NCBI GenBank assembly: GCA_964397255.1
Contig: CAYNHQ010000003.1
Location: forward strand, 62,001-126,000
From: CAYNHQ01 sp964397255
Lineage (GTDB): Bacteria > Bdellovibrionota_G > JALEGL01 > DATDPG01
Length of the DNA stretch: 64,000 bases
Direction of reading: 5' to 3'
Shown: positions 1 through 7,786 of the stretch, in pieces
How positions within the stretch are numbered: the first letter of the stretch is position 1
Layout: each line of letters begins with the position of its first letter
The notes under the pieces: generated by a model
Database searches by the model: none
Seen by the model: the letters and a program-made list of their open reading frames with translations, nothing else
Told to the model about the DNA's origin: nothing
Program-made: the position numbers and the translations under genes

Positions 1-567
1 GAACTCTCACGCGCGCGCGTAAGAGGTGAAACCGGCATTCTTCACATTACCAGCCAGCATGGTGAGAGAGACTTCATTTTTCGAAACGGTGAACTATATG
101 ATGTAGTCTGTACGACGAGTGGAAGTCAGTTGACGGACATGATTGAGCGCTACGGCATGCTTTCCAACCATGATTTGTCTCGACTGAAAGAAATTGAGCG
201 TCAAACCAAGATTGCCGTGACCGACATGGCTCTCCGCGATGGACTTATGGAAGAAAAGGATCTCTCTCTTCTATTAATGCTTCAAAAGTGGGAAAGAACA
301 TTTGAGGTCTGTCACTGGGAAGATCTACGTGCACAATGGCACGAGGGCCCCCAAGTATCGAAACGCGAACCCGTCCCTCCTCCGACGCGAATGCTTCTCC
401 CACGTTGTCAATATTGTGGCGCCGAGACGAACGAAAAGAATGTCTGCCAAGCCTGCACGACTCGCTCCAAACGAATGAATCAAGTCAGAACTCGCTTTGC
501 GCAGATGGGTGAGAACGACAAGAAGCGTTCGGTTCTCGCCCGAATTTCACTCAAAAGAATCTCCTAA
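1..567 (+). CDS. DUF4388 domain protein with C-terminal zinc ribbon (5' end outside window)
   Basis: The frame is open from base 1, so the true start lies outside the window; the TTG at 130 is only an internal codon. The first visible residues read GETGILHI, then a segment with FRNGELYDV. This Gly-x-Leu, Phe-x-x-Gly pattern is typical of DUF4388 (PatA N-terminal-like) domains. These accompany signalling proteins in Myxococcota and Bdellovibrionota, and their biochemical role is poorly known. A helical middle follows, then a basic tail carrying CQYCG and CQAC, a four-cysteine zinc ribbon. The protein is probably cytoplasmic. The zinc ribbon behind DUF4388 suggests a binding role, but no specific function can be assigned. 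Confidence 0.75.
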   Translation, partial: ELSRARVRGETGILHITSQHGERDFIFRNGELYDVVCTTSGSQLTDMIERYGMLSNHDLSRLKEIERQTKIAVTDMALRDGLMEEKDLSLLLMLQKWERTFEVCHWEDLRAQWHEGPQVSKREPVPPPTRMLLPRCQYCGAETNEKNVCQACTTRSKRMNQVRTRFAQMGENDKKRSVLARISLKRIS

Positions 568-682
568 ATCACTGAAATTGCATCCCCCTTGCGCGGAGAG
601 ATTTCGTACCTATCTTTGGGTATTCAATTCTGTGAAGCCCGCAAGCTTCTGATATAGTGGATGTATCCACGGAAGGAGTTCA

Positions 683-3157
683 ATGTTCTTCGAAAAACCG
701 AAGGAAGGTCAGGAACCTAAGCCCCCCGCAGCGACCCGCAAGGTACCAATGCTCCCGCTTCGTGACATTGTGGTGTTTCCTCACATGGTCGTACCTCTTT
801 ATGTGGGGCGCCAAAAATCAGTGGCTGCGCTCGAGCACGCCATGGCGACCGACAAAGACCTCCTTCTTTCGGCGCAAAAGCGGGCTAAAGTAAACGATCC
901 TAACGCTGACGATATTTACGAAATTGGGACGCTCGGCACCATCATTCAACTCCTGCGTCTTCCCGATTCCACGGTAAAGCTCTTGGTAGAGGGAAAGAAG
1001 CGGGCGCGAATTCGAAATTTTGATCCGCGCGAAGATTTCTTTCTGTGTGAAGTGGAAGAAATTCCCGACACACAAAATATGTCGGTCGAAAACGAAGCTC
1101 TGATGCGTCAGGTGCACACCACATTTGAAACTTACGTCAAACTCAATCGAAAGATTCCGCCCGAAATGCTGATGTCGGTCGCATCGATCGACGACCCATC
1201 CCGTTTGGCCGACACGATTGCCGCGCATCTCACACTAAAATTGAAAGACAAACAGGAAGTCCTCGAGCTTTCCGATGCTACAGCCCGGCTGGAAAAATTG
1301 TTTTCGTTGATGGAAGCGGAAATCGAAATCCTCCAAGTGGAAAAGCGAATTCGAAGTCGCGTGAAGAAGCAGATGGAGAAAACGCAAAAGGAGTACTACC
1401 TTAACGAACAGCTCCAAGCGATCCAGAAAGAGCTCGGCGAGCGGGACGAGTTCAAGAATGAAATGCAGGAGCTTGAGGAAAAGATTAAGGAAAAGAAACT
1501 TTCCAAAGAGGCGAATGAAAAAGTTCAAAAGGAGCTGAAGAAACTCAAGATGATGTCGCCGATGTCGGCCGAGGCGACTGTCGTTCGAAATTACATCGAC
1601 TGGATCATTTCACTCCCGTGGGGCGAATACACACAGGACAAACTCGACATTCCCACGGCGGAAGAGTGCCTCGACCGTGAGCATTTCGGCCTTGAAAAGG
1701 TAAAGAAGCGGATCATAGAGTATTTGGCCGTTCAAAAATTGGTCGATCGGATTAAAGGACCGATTCTCTGTTTTGTCGGACCTCCGGGCGTTGGAAAGAC
1801 GTCACTGGCTCGATCCATCGCCAACGCTACAGGACGCAAATTTGTTCGTATGTCCGTCGGTGGAGTTCGAGACGAAGCAGAAATTCGTGGGCATCGTCGT
1901 ACATACATCGGCGCTCTTCCGGGAAAAATCATTCAGTCGCTCAAAAAGGCGGGAAGCTCGAATCCCGTTTTTCTCATCGATGAAGTCGATAAAATGTCGA
2001 TGGATTTCCGCGGTGATCCCTCTTCAGCGCTTTTGGAAGTGCTTGATCCGGAACAGAACTCGACGTTCAACGATCATTATCTCGATATGGACTTTGATCT
2101 GTCACGCGTGATGTTCGTAACCACGGCGAACTCTCTCTTTGCGATTCCAAAGCCTTTGCAGGACCGCATGGAAGTGATTCACCTCTCGGGATACACCGAA
2201 GAAGAGAAGCTTAATATCGCGCGGCGATTCTTAGTGCCCAAGCAAGTAGTCGAAAACGGCCTTCGCGATGCCAATATTGAATTGCCCGATGCGGCGCTTC
2301 GAACAATCATTCGGGAGTATACGCGTGAAGCGGGTGTGCGAAATCTGGAACGGGAAATTGCGACCGTATGCCGGCAAGTGGCGAAAGAAGTTGTGATCAA
2401 CGGTCCTGAACATAAAGTAAGAGTGACATCGAAACTGATTCACAAATACCTCGGCATTCCAAAATTCCGATGGGGAAAAGCGGAAGAAAAGAATCTCGTT
2501 GGAATCACAACCGGTCTCGCCTGGACGGAAATGGGGGGAGACCTCTTGGTGATCGAAGTCACGATCATGCCGGGTAAGGGGAAAATGATTATTACCGGTA
2601 AATTGGGCGATGTGATGCAGGAATCGGCCCAGGCCGCCCTCTCCTATGTTCGATCACGCGCGAAAACGCTCGGCCTTAAGGATGATTTCTATCAGGGGAT
2701 CGATATTCACGTTCACGTACCGGAAGGAGCAATTCCAAAAGATGGTCCTTCCGCGGGCATTACGATGGTGACATCAATCACTTCGGCTCTTCTCCGAATT
2801 CCAGTGAAAAGTACGATTGCGATGACGGGTGAAATTACTCTTCGAGGCCGAGTGCTTCCGATCGGCGGACTAAAGGAGAAAGTGCTTGCCGCTCATCGGG
2901 GAGATATTCGGACAGTGATCATTCCGAAAGAGAATGAAAAAGACATCGAGGATATTCCTCCTCACATCCGGAAGCAGATGACGTTTATACCTGTGGAACT
3001 TGCTGATGAAGCCTTACGCCAGGCGCTGCAGTTGGAAAAGCCGGAGGAGTTTCTCAAAGAATCGGCCGAGCTTGCTCTGCCGATTTACGAAACGAAAACC
3101 CCTCCGCCGGCCACAGACAAAGCCAGCACCGACAAAACAGAAGGTATTGTTCATTAA
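683..3157 (+). CDS. lon: ATP-dependent protease La (Lon)
   Basis: Cytoplasmic AAA+ serine protease that unfolds and degrades misfolded and regulatory proteins. The 824-residue product has full family length. It has an N-terminal LON substrate-binding domain (about residues 20-210), a coiled-coil linker, an AAA+ module with Walker A GPPGVGKTS near residue 366 and Walker B FLIDEVDK. The C-terminal protease domain carries the catalytic Ser in PKDGPSAG (about 690) and the Lys in GGLKEKVLA (about 733). The ATG is preceded by a strong GGAAGGAG at 671-678. A weak TATAGT hexamer at 653-658 may be the -10 box, but no convincing -35 or heat-shock element was found. The gene ends 4 bp before the opposing tRNA-Val. 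Confidence 0.98.
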   Translation: MFFEKPKEGQEPKPPAATRKVPMLPLRDIVVFPHMVVPLYVGRQKSVAALEHAMATDKDLLLSAQKRAKVNDPNADDIYEIGTLGTIIQLLRLPDSTVKLLVEGKKRARIRNFDPREDFFLCEVEEIPDTQNMSVENEALMRQVHTTFETYVKLNRKIPPEMLMSVASIDDPSRLADTIAAHLTLKLKDKQEVLELSDATARLEKLFSLMEAEIEILQVEKRIRSRVKKQMEKTQKEYYLNEQLQAIQKELGERDEFKNEMQELEEKIKEKKLSKEANEKVQKELKKLKMMSPMSAEATVVRNYIDWIISLPWGEYTQDKLDIPTAEECLDREHFGLEKVKKRIIEYLAVQKLVDRIKGPILCFVGPPGVGKTSLARSIANATGRKFVRMSVGGVRDEAEIRGHRRTYIGALPGKIIQSLKKAGSSNPVFLIDEVDKMSMDFRGDPSSALLEVLDPEQNSTFNDHYLDMDFDLSRVMFVTTANSLFAIPKPLQDRMEVIHLSGYTEEEKLNIARRFLVPKQVVENGLRDANIELPDAALRTIIREYTREAGVRNLEREIATVCRQVAKEVVINGPEHKVRVTSKLIHKYLGIPKFRWGKAEEKNLVGITTGLAWTEMGGDLLVIEVTIMPGKGKMIITGKLGDVMQESAQAALSYVRSRAKTLGLKDDFYQGIDIHVHVPEGAIPKDGPSAGITMVTSITSALLRIPVKSTIAMTGEITLRGRVLPIGGLKEKVLAAHRGDIRTVIIPKENEKDIEDIPPHIRKQMTFIPVELADEALRQALQLEKPEEFLKESAELALPIYETKTPPPATDKASTDKTEGIVH

Positions 3158-3161
3158 GAAA

Positions 3162-3236
3162 TGGTGGGCGCTGAGGGTTTCGAACCCCCGACCCCCTGCG
3201 TGTAAGGCAGGTGCTCTCCCGCTGAGCTAAGCGCCC
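3162..3236 (-). tRNA. tRNA-Val (anticodon TAC), CCA encoded
   Basis: Read on the minus strand, the 7-bp acceptor stem GGGCGCT pairs with AGCGCCC, followed by an encoded CCA at 3164-3162. The T-arm has GGTTCGAAACC. The anticodon loop CTTACAC gives anticodon TAC, which reads GTA valine codons. The first 10 bases of the tRNA are shared with the end of trpF on the same strand (stop codon at 3229-3227). Confidence 0.96.
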
Positions 3237-3874
3237 TTTGCAGCCTGAACAAAACGTTGGATCCTCTTCGGATCTTTATATCCATCGGGACCTTTCACGC
3301 CCGAATTTACATCGACACCGTAGGGTTTTACCAGATGGATCGCGCGGGCGACATTTTCGGGCGTGAGCCCTCCCGCTAGAAGCATCGGGACTTTATAACG
3401 CCGAACGATCTCAGCACTGAGGTCCCAGTCATGAGTTTTACCTGTCCCCCCTACTCTTCCCGTCGGTCGGTCCAATGTATCCAGAACAAAACCATCTACC
3501 GAAGACAGATAAGGTTCTGCGTACACCAGTGAATGGATGTCTTCGACGTGAAGTGATTTTAATATTCGGACTCTCGGCAACGCCTTTCGAATCACCGCCA
3601 CATCTGCCGGACGTATCTCCGAGTGAAGTTGGAGACCCATTGCGCCTGTACGTTTAACGATATCAATGAGGTCCGCAGGCCGATCGAGGTGAGTAACGAC
3701 AAGGGGCATCAGACCCATAGGCAGCGGATCAATCAGCTGCTTGGCCTCTTCTACAGTGATAAAATCATCGCTTGCGTGAACTTGTCCCACAAGAAATCCA
3801 GCGGCGTCAGCTCCTGCGTTTAGACATGCATCGACGTCTTCTTTGCGACGAACGCCACAAATTTTCACCCACAT
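3227..3874 (-). CDS. trpF: Phosphoribosylanthranilate isomerase (TrpF)
   Basis: Catalyses the Amadori rearrangement of N-(5-phosphoribosyl)anthranilate to CdRP, the third step of tryptophan synthesis, in the cytoplasm. The product (about 215 residues) is one TIM barrel. It opens with VKICGVRR, carrying the family KICG motif and catalytic Cys, has GFVLDTLD with the catalytic Asp, and ends with the phosphate-binding LAGGLTPENV and GVDVNSGVKG. I chose the ATG at 3874 because it places KICG at the usual position; a TTG at 3931 is possible but adds a non-conserved leader. No other trp gene is nearby. The stop codon lies inside the 5' end of tRNA-Val on the same strand. Confidence 0.93.
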   Translation of the reverse strand: MWVKICGVRRKEDVDACLNAGADAAGFLVGQVHASDDFITVEEAKQLIDPLPMGLMPLVVTHLDRPADLIDIVKRTGAMGLQLHSEIRPADVAVIRKALPRVRILKSLHVEDIHSLVYAEPYLSSVDGFVLDTLDRPTGRVGGTGKTHDWDLSAEIVRRYKVPMLLAGGLTPENVARAIHLVKPYGVDVNSGVKGPDGYKDPKRIQRFVQAAKGA

Positions 3875-3975
3875 CAATTTGAGTATGCCCCTCAAGCTCT
3901 GTCTTGTCAGCCTGCTGGAATCATTGACCAAATTCGCCTAAATTGTTACACACTCGAAGTCCATGTAACTGAATC

Positions 3976-4052
3976 GGGGTCGTAGTTCAGCTGGTTAGAA
4001 CGCATGCCTGTCACGCATGAGGTCGCGGGTTCGAGTCCCGTCGGCCCCGCCA
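3976..4052 (+). tRNA. tRNA-Asp (anticodon GTC), CCA encoded
   Basis: The 77-base cloverleaf has acceptor GGGGTCG pairing with CGGCCCC (one G-T pair). The D-arm contains AGCTGGTTAGA, the anticodon loop CTGTCAC gives GTC, and the T-arm is GGGTTCGAGTCCC. Discriminator G and CCA are encoded. A DUF4258/DUF2283 pair and toxin-antitoxin debris follow directly. No second copy of the tRNA 3' end (attachment site) was seen in the window. Confidence 0.97.
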
Positions 4053-4094
4053 AAATGGCTGAAAATCATTGTGGCAAAACATACCCCCGAAAGA

Positions 4095-4340
4095 ATGATA
4101 AAATGGGTTTTGTCAGCCCACGCGGTACTCAGGATGGAAGAGCGGAACCTCTCGATTGAAGAGGTTAAACGAGTGGTTGAGCATCCTGATTACAAACTCC
4201 CGCAGGGAGACAAGTGGATATTTGCGAAGAAGATAGGCGCAAGGCGCGATAACGATATCGCCGCCGTTGTTTTGGAAAAAAAGGAGCGTGCATTATGGGT
4301 CGTCATAACACTCATGGTTCGATTCGAAAAAAGAAAGTAA
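4095..4340 (+). CDS. DUF4258 domain protein
   Basis: Small basic protein (about 81 residues from this ATG). The pattern SAHAVLRMEERNLSIEEV is the DUF4258 signature, with His and Arg residues conserved in the family. A GTG at 4071 is an alternative start that adds eight residues; neither has a strong ribosome site. The frame stays open back into tRNA-Asp, but that part is not coding in any sensible way. Its end overlaps the start of the DUF2283 gene by 46 bases. The two domains commonly occur as neighbours, and I infer a toxin-antitoxin-like pair with this protein as candidate effector. No activity is proven from sequence. Confidence 0.7.
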   Translation: MIKWVLSAHAVLRMEERNLSIEEVKRVVEHPDYKLPQGDKWIFAKKIGARRDNDIAAVVLEKKERALWVVITLMVRFEKRK

Positions 4341-4537
4341 AGCGTTCCGCATTTCCTCAAATCTATATCGACAAAGATATGGATTTTGCGTCGATCAAGC
4401 TGTCTCCCGGTATCGAAGCTCGCTCTTACGTGAAAAACGGTTTCGCATTCTGTGAAGACAGACTTGGCCGAGTAATTGAGGTTCAAATTTTAAATCTTAG
4501 CCGCCTCAAGAGGGACCACGTCCGCTCGGCAGCATAA
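4295..4537 (+). CDS. DUF2283 domain protein (candidate partner of DUF4258)
   Basis: 80 residues. After a basic N-terminus (MGRHNTHGSIRKKK) comes YIDKDMDFASIKLS, then FCEDRLGRVIEVQILNLS. This matches the usual DUF2283 layout: a D-x-x-x-D-x segment followed later by a D-x-x-G-R-x-x-x-x-I/E motif. The ATG has a good AAGGAG about nine bases upstream, inside the DUF4258 reading frame, so translation is probably coupled. By analogy with other small domain pairs it may be the antitoxin half, but this is inference. Confidence 0.75.
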   Translation: MGRHNTHGSIRKKKVKRSAFPQIYIDKDMDFASIKLSPGIEARSYVKNGFAFCEDRLGRVIEVQILNLSRLKRDHVRSAA

Positions 4538-4582
4538 CTCTGAGATATCTGTAATCTTCTCATCCGGTGCCAACCTTAACAT

Positions 4583-4614
4583 TTGACTTACCCCTAATGG
4601 GGGTACCTTATGCT
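4583..4614 (+). promoter_or_regulatory. Promoter with TACCCC/GGGGTA dyad in a 20-bp spacer
   Basis: TTGACT (4583-4588) and TATGCT (4609-4614) are separated by 20 bp. The spacer contains the inverted repeat TACCCC (4589-4594) / GGGGTA (4600-4605). A long spacer filled by a dyad is characteristic of MerR-family metal or drug promoters, and TACCCC/GGGGTA resembles CsoR-type operators. No metal gene follows; the sequence runs into a higA tail, so this looks like an orphaned regulatory element. Confidence 0.55.
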
Positions 4615-4620
4615 AGCTAA

Positions 4621-4788
4621 AAAACGAAAACCGATGTAACTGCAGAAATGGCATTAAAACTTGCAGCGGCGTTTCAGACAACGCCCGATTTCTGGCTGAA
4701 TGCCCAGAAAACGGTTGATTTGTTCCAAGCGAAATCTGAAGTGAAGAAACTTCCTAAACCATTGCGCTTGGTGATGGGTACAACATGA
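4621..4788 (+). pseudogene. higA antitoxin C-terminal fragment
   Basis: The frame after an in-frame TAA (4618-4620) reads KTKTDVTAEMALKLAAAF, then TTPDFWLNAQKTVDLFQ, and stops at 4786. This is the C-terminal part of a HigA-type antitoxin (usual pattern: TALRLAKAF, then SPEFWLNLQ-x-x-YDL). The helix-turn-helix half and the HigB toxin are missing, and no start with a ribosome site precedes the fragment. It is read as the tail left by a deletion or recombination that joined it to the promoter at 4583-4614. From 4789 to 4868 nothing recognisable is seen. Confidence 0.7.
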
Positions 4789-4868
4789 AGAAGCCCAAGT
4801 ACACCAAGGCATTGGGTAAAATAAACCAGAAATTCGCGGCACGATTGTTGAGTAAGATTCTGCACACA

Positions 4869-6395
4869 TCAATTCATAATTCTCAATCCCGTTGGGGCGG
4901 CGGGTCGGGTGGTATCTGCACCAATTTGTGTATCGAGAACCAGCATCCAATCATTTCCTCCAGCGCTATGTGAGCCAGGGGATGTGAATGACTGCGCGCT
5001 CACTGTGTTCGCAATGCTGAACGCTCCTCCCGTGATGTCGCTATAAACTCCTGTCGTCGGGTCCCACCAGCGGGCGCGAGAATTTCCTGCCATCGACCGG
5101 AAATCGACAGTCACACTTTGAGCGCCACTACTGTACGTGGGGACATAAACAAACATGAACGTACCATCCGAAGCCTGAGCTGCTGCCGCGTAGTTCGCTG
5201 GCGTCCCGCTCTGACTCCCATTGGAGGAGGTGACCAGCCGTCGCATCCCGGAAAGTTCCGAAGGGATCAGTTTCTGCCATTGAAAGGATTGATAGAGAGC
5301 CGACATTCTCTTCATGTCTTGTGCACCGGTGGAGGTGAGACTTGCTTTCCAATTGGAATAAAGATGAACGACGGCCTCATGTTCATAGAAAAGCCCTGCT
5401 GTTCCGCCTGAAAGAACAGACCAATACTGTGCGTTTCGAACATCTGGCGGTGTTCCCGGCGCAAAATTGGAATTCTCGTACGTCGTTTCCTTCAAATACG
5501 CGGGAAGCGCGGCTGGAATCGTGGAGGAACCGGGATTCCCTTGCGAAGCGGCGATGGGCACATATTTCCAACCCATACGAGATTCCGGATACGTCAGCGT
5601 ATTGTTTGGACTGCCGTTCGGATAAACACCACCGTAGCTATAAATTCCATTGAGCTGCATAAGATTCACGAAATCGACGTTATCGGTCGAAAGCGTCGGC
5701 GCGGACCAATCGCCCGAACGCAACTGTTTGGCCCCAGCCGCTTGCATCGAATTTACAAGTGCCACAACTTTTTGGTCGTTGCTCGGTTCGTTCCAACCGT
5801 TGTAATCACTTCCATCGACCCAGACAATGTTGTTTCGATTTTTGTAACGATTGCCGAGATAATTTCCCAGCGTCTGATGTGCGGTTGTAGAATTGGCCCT
5901 CACATCGGGCCACCACCCTTCTTTGCCGTCGCCGCCGTATCCGTAATCGATCGCGTAAAGATGAATGTAAAAACCATAGTTTGTCGCAAGATCCAGGATT
6001 TGATCCAGGTATGCGAAATAGGTGTCATTTGGCGTGCTGAAGTCGGCGGTTCCACTGGTGCCGCTATAGGTGCCTCCACCCAGCTTTGACCTGAAAGGAT
6101 AGGCTCCGTTCCCGCCGGCATAGGGGGTGTAGCTGCCGAAATTCCACGGCATTGAATAGATCTGAACCGAATTGAATCCCTGCGAAGCACGCGTGGATAA
6201 ATAGTAGTCGGCGTCGGCCAAAGAAAGGTGAGCCAAAGGTTGAGGAGACCCGCCGACCATAAAGAACGGTTGGCCATTTTGATCCTGCACGTATCGGCCG
6301 TTCGAGGATGCTTTGAGTGGGAAAACAGGACTTCCCAACGCGGGCATGACTAAGCACGCGATGAGCAAGAGAGTGGAATGAAACCCCATCCTCAT
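4869..6395 (-). CDS. Exported apiosidase-like glycoside hydrolase (DUF4038 type)
   Basis: 508 residues with a signal peptide (cleavage near PALGSP, about residue 22). The core matches the DUF4038/apiosidase-like TIM-barrel family. It starts with GRYVQDQNGQPFFMVG, then YYLSTRASQGFNSVQI, then NNIVWVDGSDYN, followed by a collagen-binding-like beta domain around FVYVPTYSSG and RWWDPTTG. Relatives act on plant-type or complex polysaccharides in the periplasm or outside the cell; the substrate here is unknown. The protein ends abruptly at DTTRPAAPTGLRIMN. That string normally begins a fibronectin type III domain, so the C-terminus may have been lost next to the higA remnant. No convincing riboswitch or promoter was found in the 190 bp upstream (6396-6586). 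Confidence 0.75.
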   Translation of the reverse strand: MRMGFHSTLLLIACLVMPALGSPVFPLKASSNGRYVQDQNGQPFFMVGGSPQPLAHLSLADADYYLSTRASQGFNSVQIYSMPWNFGSYTPYAGGNGAYPFRSKLGGGTYSGTSGTADFSTPNDTYFAYLDQILDLATNYGFYIHLYAIDYGYGGDGKEGWWPDVRANSTTAHQTLGNYLGNRYKNRNNIVWVDGSDYNGWNEPSNDQKVVALVNSMQAAGAKQLRSGDWSAPTLSTDNVDFVNLMQLNGIYSYGGVYPNGSPNNTLTYPESRMGWKYVPIAASQGNPGSSTIPAALPAYLKETTYENSNFAPGTPPDVRNAQYWSVLSGGTAGLFYEHEAVVHLYSNWKASLTSTGAQDMKRMSALYQSFQWQKLIPSELSGMRRLVTSSNGSQSGTPANYAAAAQASDGTFMFVYVPTYSSGAQSVTVDFRSMAGNSRARWWDPTTGVYSDITGGAFSIANTVSAQSFTSPGSHSAGGNDWMLVLDTQIGADTTRPAAPTGLRIMN

Positions 6396-6586
6396 GCACA
6401 GCTGTACCGCAATCTCCGGGCCGAGAACTAAAAATTTCTATGGCCTTGAAATGAATAACTTTTCCCATCCGAAGGCTCTATTTTTGACTGCTCATCGCGT
6501 GCGCAACTACGCAATGTTTTAGTGAAGGGTCGAAAATTTTACATGAATGAAGATGATTTGCCGACCTAGGCTAAGAATGAAGCGAG

Positions 6587-7723
6587 CTAACGGTGAAGCA
6601 AATGTGCGATACCTCGCCCGATAAAAGAAAAGAACTCCGTCCAGTCGGGACGAAGAAAATGTGGCCCGGTATACACCAAAATCAAAATGGAAACGGCGAG
6701 AGTTCCAAGGAGCCAGGGGCGCAAAATAAATTTTCCGATCTTATCGACTTCGGTTCGAAGTGAAGCAAATGTGGCCCCGAGGGGACCTTCAGATGTCGCT
6801 TCTGCGATATTCTCTGGAAAAAGGCTTTGTTTCTCTCCCACCATCTTCTTTTCTTGAAGGTGGGCTTGGAGGTGAGCCCGCGGAGAAGAAATCTTCTCTC
6901 TTCGAAGATAAACCTCCAGTGCCTCTTTTGCGGCGGAGGCGGAAGTCCAACGGCGTGCGGCCTTACGCTGAAGCGCTCTCTCCACAAAGGCCCGAAGAAC
7001 GCGAGGATTCTTGCGTGAAATTTTTCGGTACGATCCTTTTTCGAGTTCCTGGATATGCTTCCCGAAATCAGTCATCGAAAAAGGCTTTACTCCTTCCAGC
7101 ATTTCATACAGCAGAACTCCAACCGCAAATAGATCTGAACGACTGTCAATGGTTTTGCCCAGAGCTTGCTCAGGGGACATATACAATGGAGTTCCGAGAA
7201 TTTGTCCGGGCGCGGTCATGGGTTCGAGTTCAGGGCACAGCGAGATTCCAAAATCCATCAGCTTCACCACTCCTTCAAAGGAAAGAAAGAGATTGGCCGG
7301 CTTCACATCGCGATGAACAATTCCGAAGCGATGAATATATTCGAGTGCTGAAAGAGTTTGGTAGGTGACAGCAGCCGCGATGTCAGGAGGAAGGTTGACT
7401 TCCTTATCCATCAGTTCGCGAAGCTCAATCCCATGGCAATATTCAAGAACGATATATCGAGCATTCGACATCGTTCGATAGTCATAGAGATGAATGAGGT
7501 TCTCGTGAGAAAATTGCGCCCACATCGCCGCTTCTCTTTCGAAACGCTGACGGACAGAGGGGGGAAGAAAAGTGTCGGGCGAAAAGCGCTTAATCGCCAC
7601 GTAGCGCCCCAATGTCTTGTGAGTGGCTCGATACACCGTGGACGATGATCCATTTCCAAGAACAGAATCTATAATAAATTCAGGTAAATCGCGCTCAACT
7701 TGTGATGGAACACCCGAAGTCAT
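6587..7723 (-). CDS. Hanks-type Ser/Thr protein kinase with C-terminal membrane anchor
   Basis: Membrane-attached protein kinase of 378 residues. The Gly-rich loop is LGNGSSSTV (22-30), the ATP lysine K45 is in VAIK, the catalytic loop is HRDVKPAN (D139), the magnesium loop is DFG (157-159), and the activation-segment end is MSPEQ. All catalytic residues are present, so it should be active. A transmembrane helix lies near 337-353 (WLLGTLAVSILILVY), with a short extracytoplasmic tail of about 25 residues. That tail is too small for a known sensor domain. The gene is divergent from the methyltransferase at 7787. Substrates cannot be inferred. Confidence 0.93.
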   Translation of the reverse strand: MTSGVPSQVERDLPEFIIDSVLGNGSSSTVYRATHKTLGRYVAIKRFSPDTFLPPSVRQRFEREAAMWAQFSHENLIHLYDYRTMSNARYIVLEYCHGIELRELMDKEVNLPPDIAAAVTYQTLSALEYIHRFGIVHRDVKPANLFLSFEGVVKLMDFGISLCPELEPMTAPGQILGTPLYMSPEQALGKTIDSRSDLFAVGVLLYEMLEGVKPFSMTDFGKHIQELEKGSYRKISRKNPRVLRAFVERALQRKAARRWTSASAAKEALEVYLRREKISSPRAHLQAHLQEKKMVGEKQSLFPENIAEATSEGPLGATFASLRTEVDKIGKFILRPWLLGTLAVSILILVYTGPHFLRPDWTEFFSFIGRGIAHLLHR

Positions 7724-7786
7724 GGGCAGATATCATACCTCAATATTTTTACTCCATGCTATAAGCCCGGGCCGAAAGAGGTGGTT

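Noticed and set aside
657..893. Open frame overlapping the lon start
   Set aside because: Shadow of lon in another frame; composition and lack of conservation argue against coding.
3976..4052. tRNA-Asp as an attachment site of an integrated element
   Set aside because: No repeated tRNA 3' end and no integrase were found; only toxin-antitoxin debris lies beside it.
4785..4973. 62-codon frame after the higA remnant
   Set aside because: Runs antisense into the apiosidase-like gene and has no recognisable sequence.
5541..6089. 182-codon frame opposite the apiosidase-like gene
   Set aside because: Antisense shadow; the minus-strand protein has clear family motifs.
6396..6586. Possible riboswitch upstream of the apiosidase-like gene
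   Set aside because: Some short pairings are visible on the minus strand, but no known riboswitch core could be matched.
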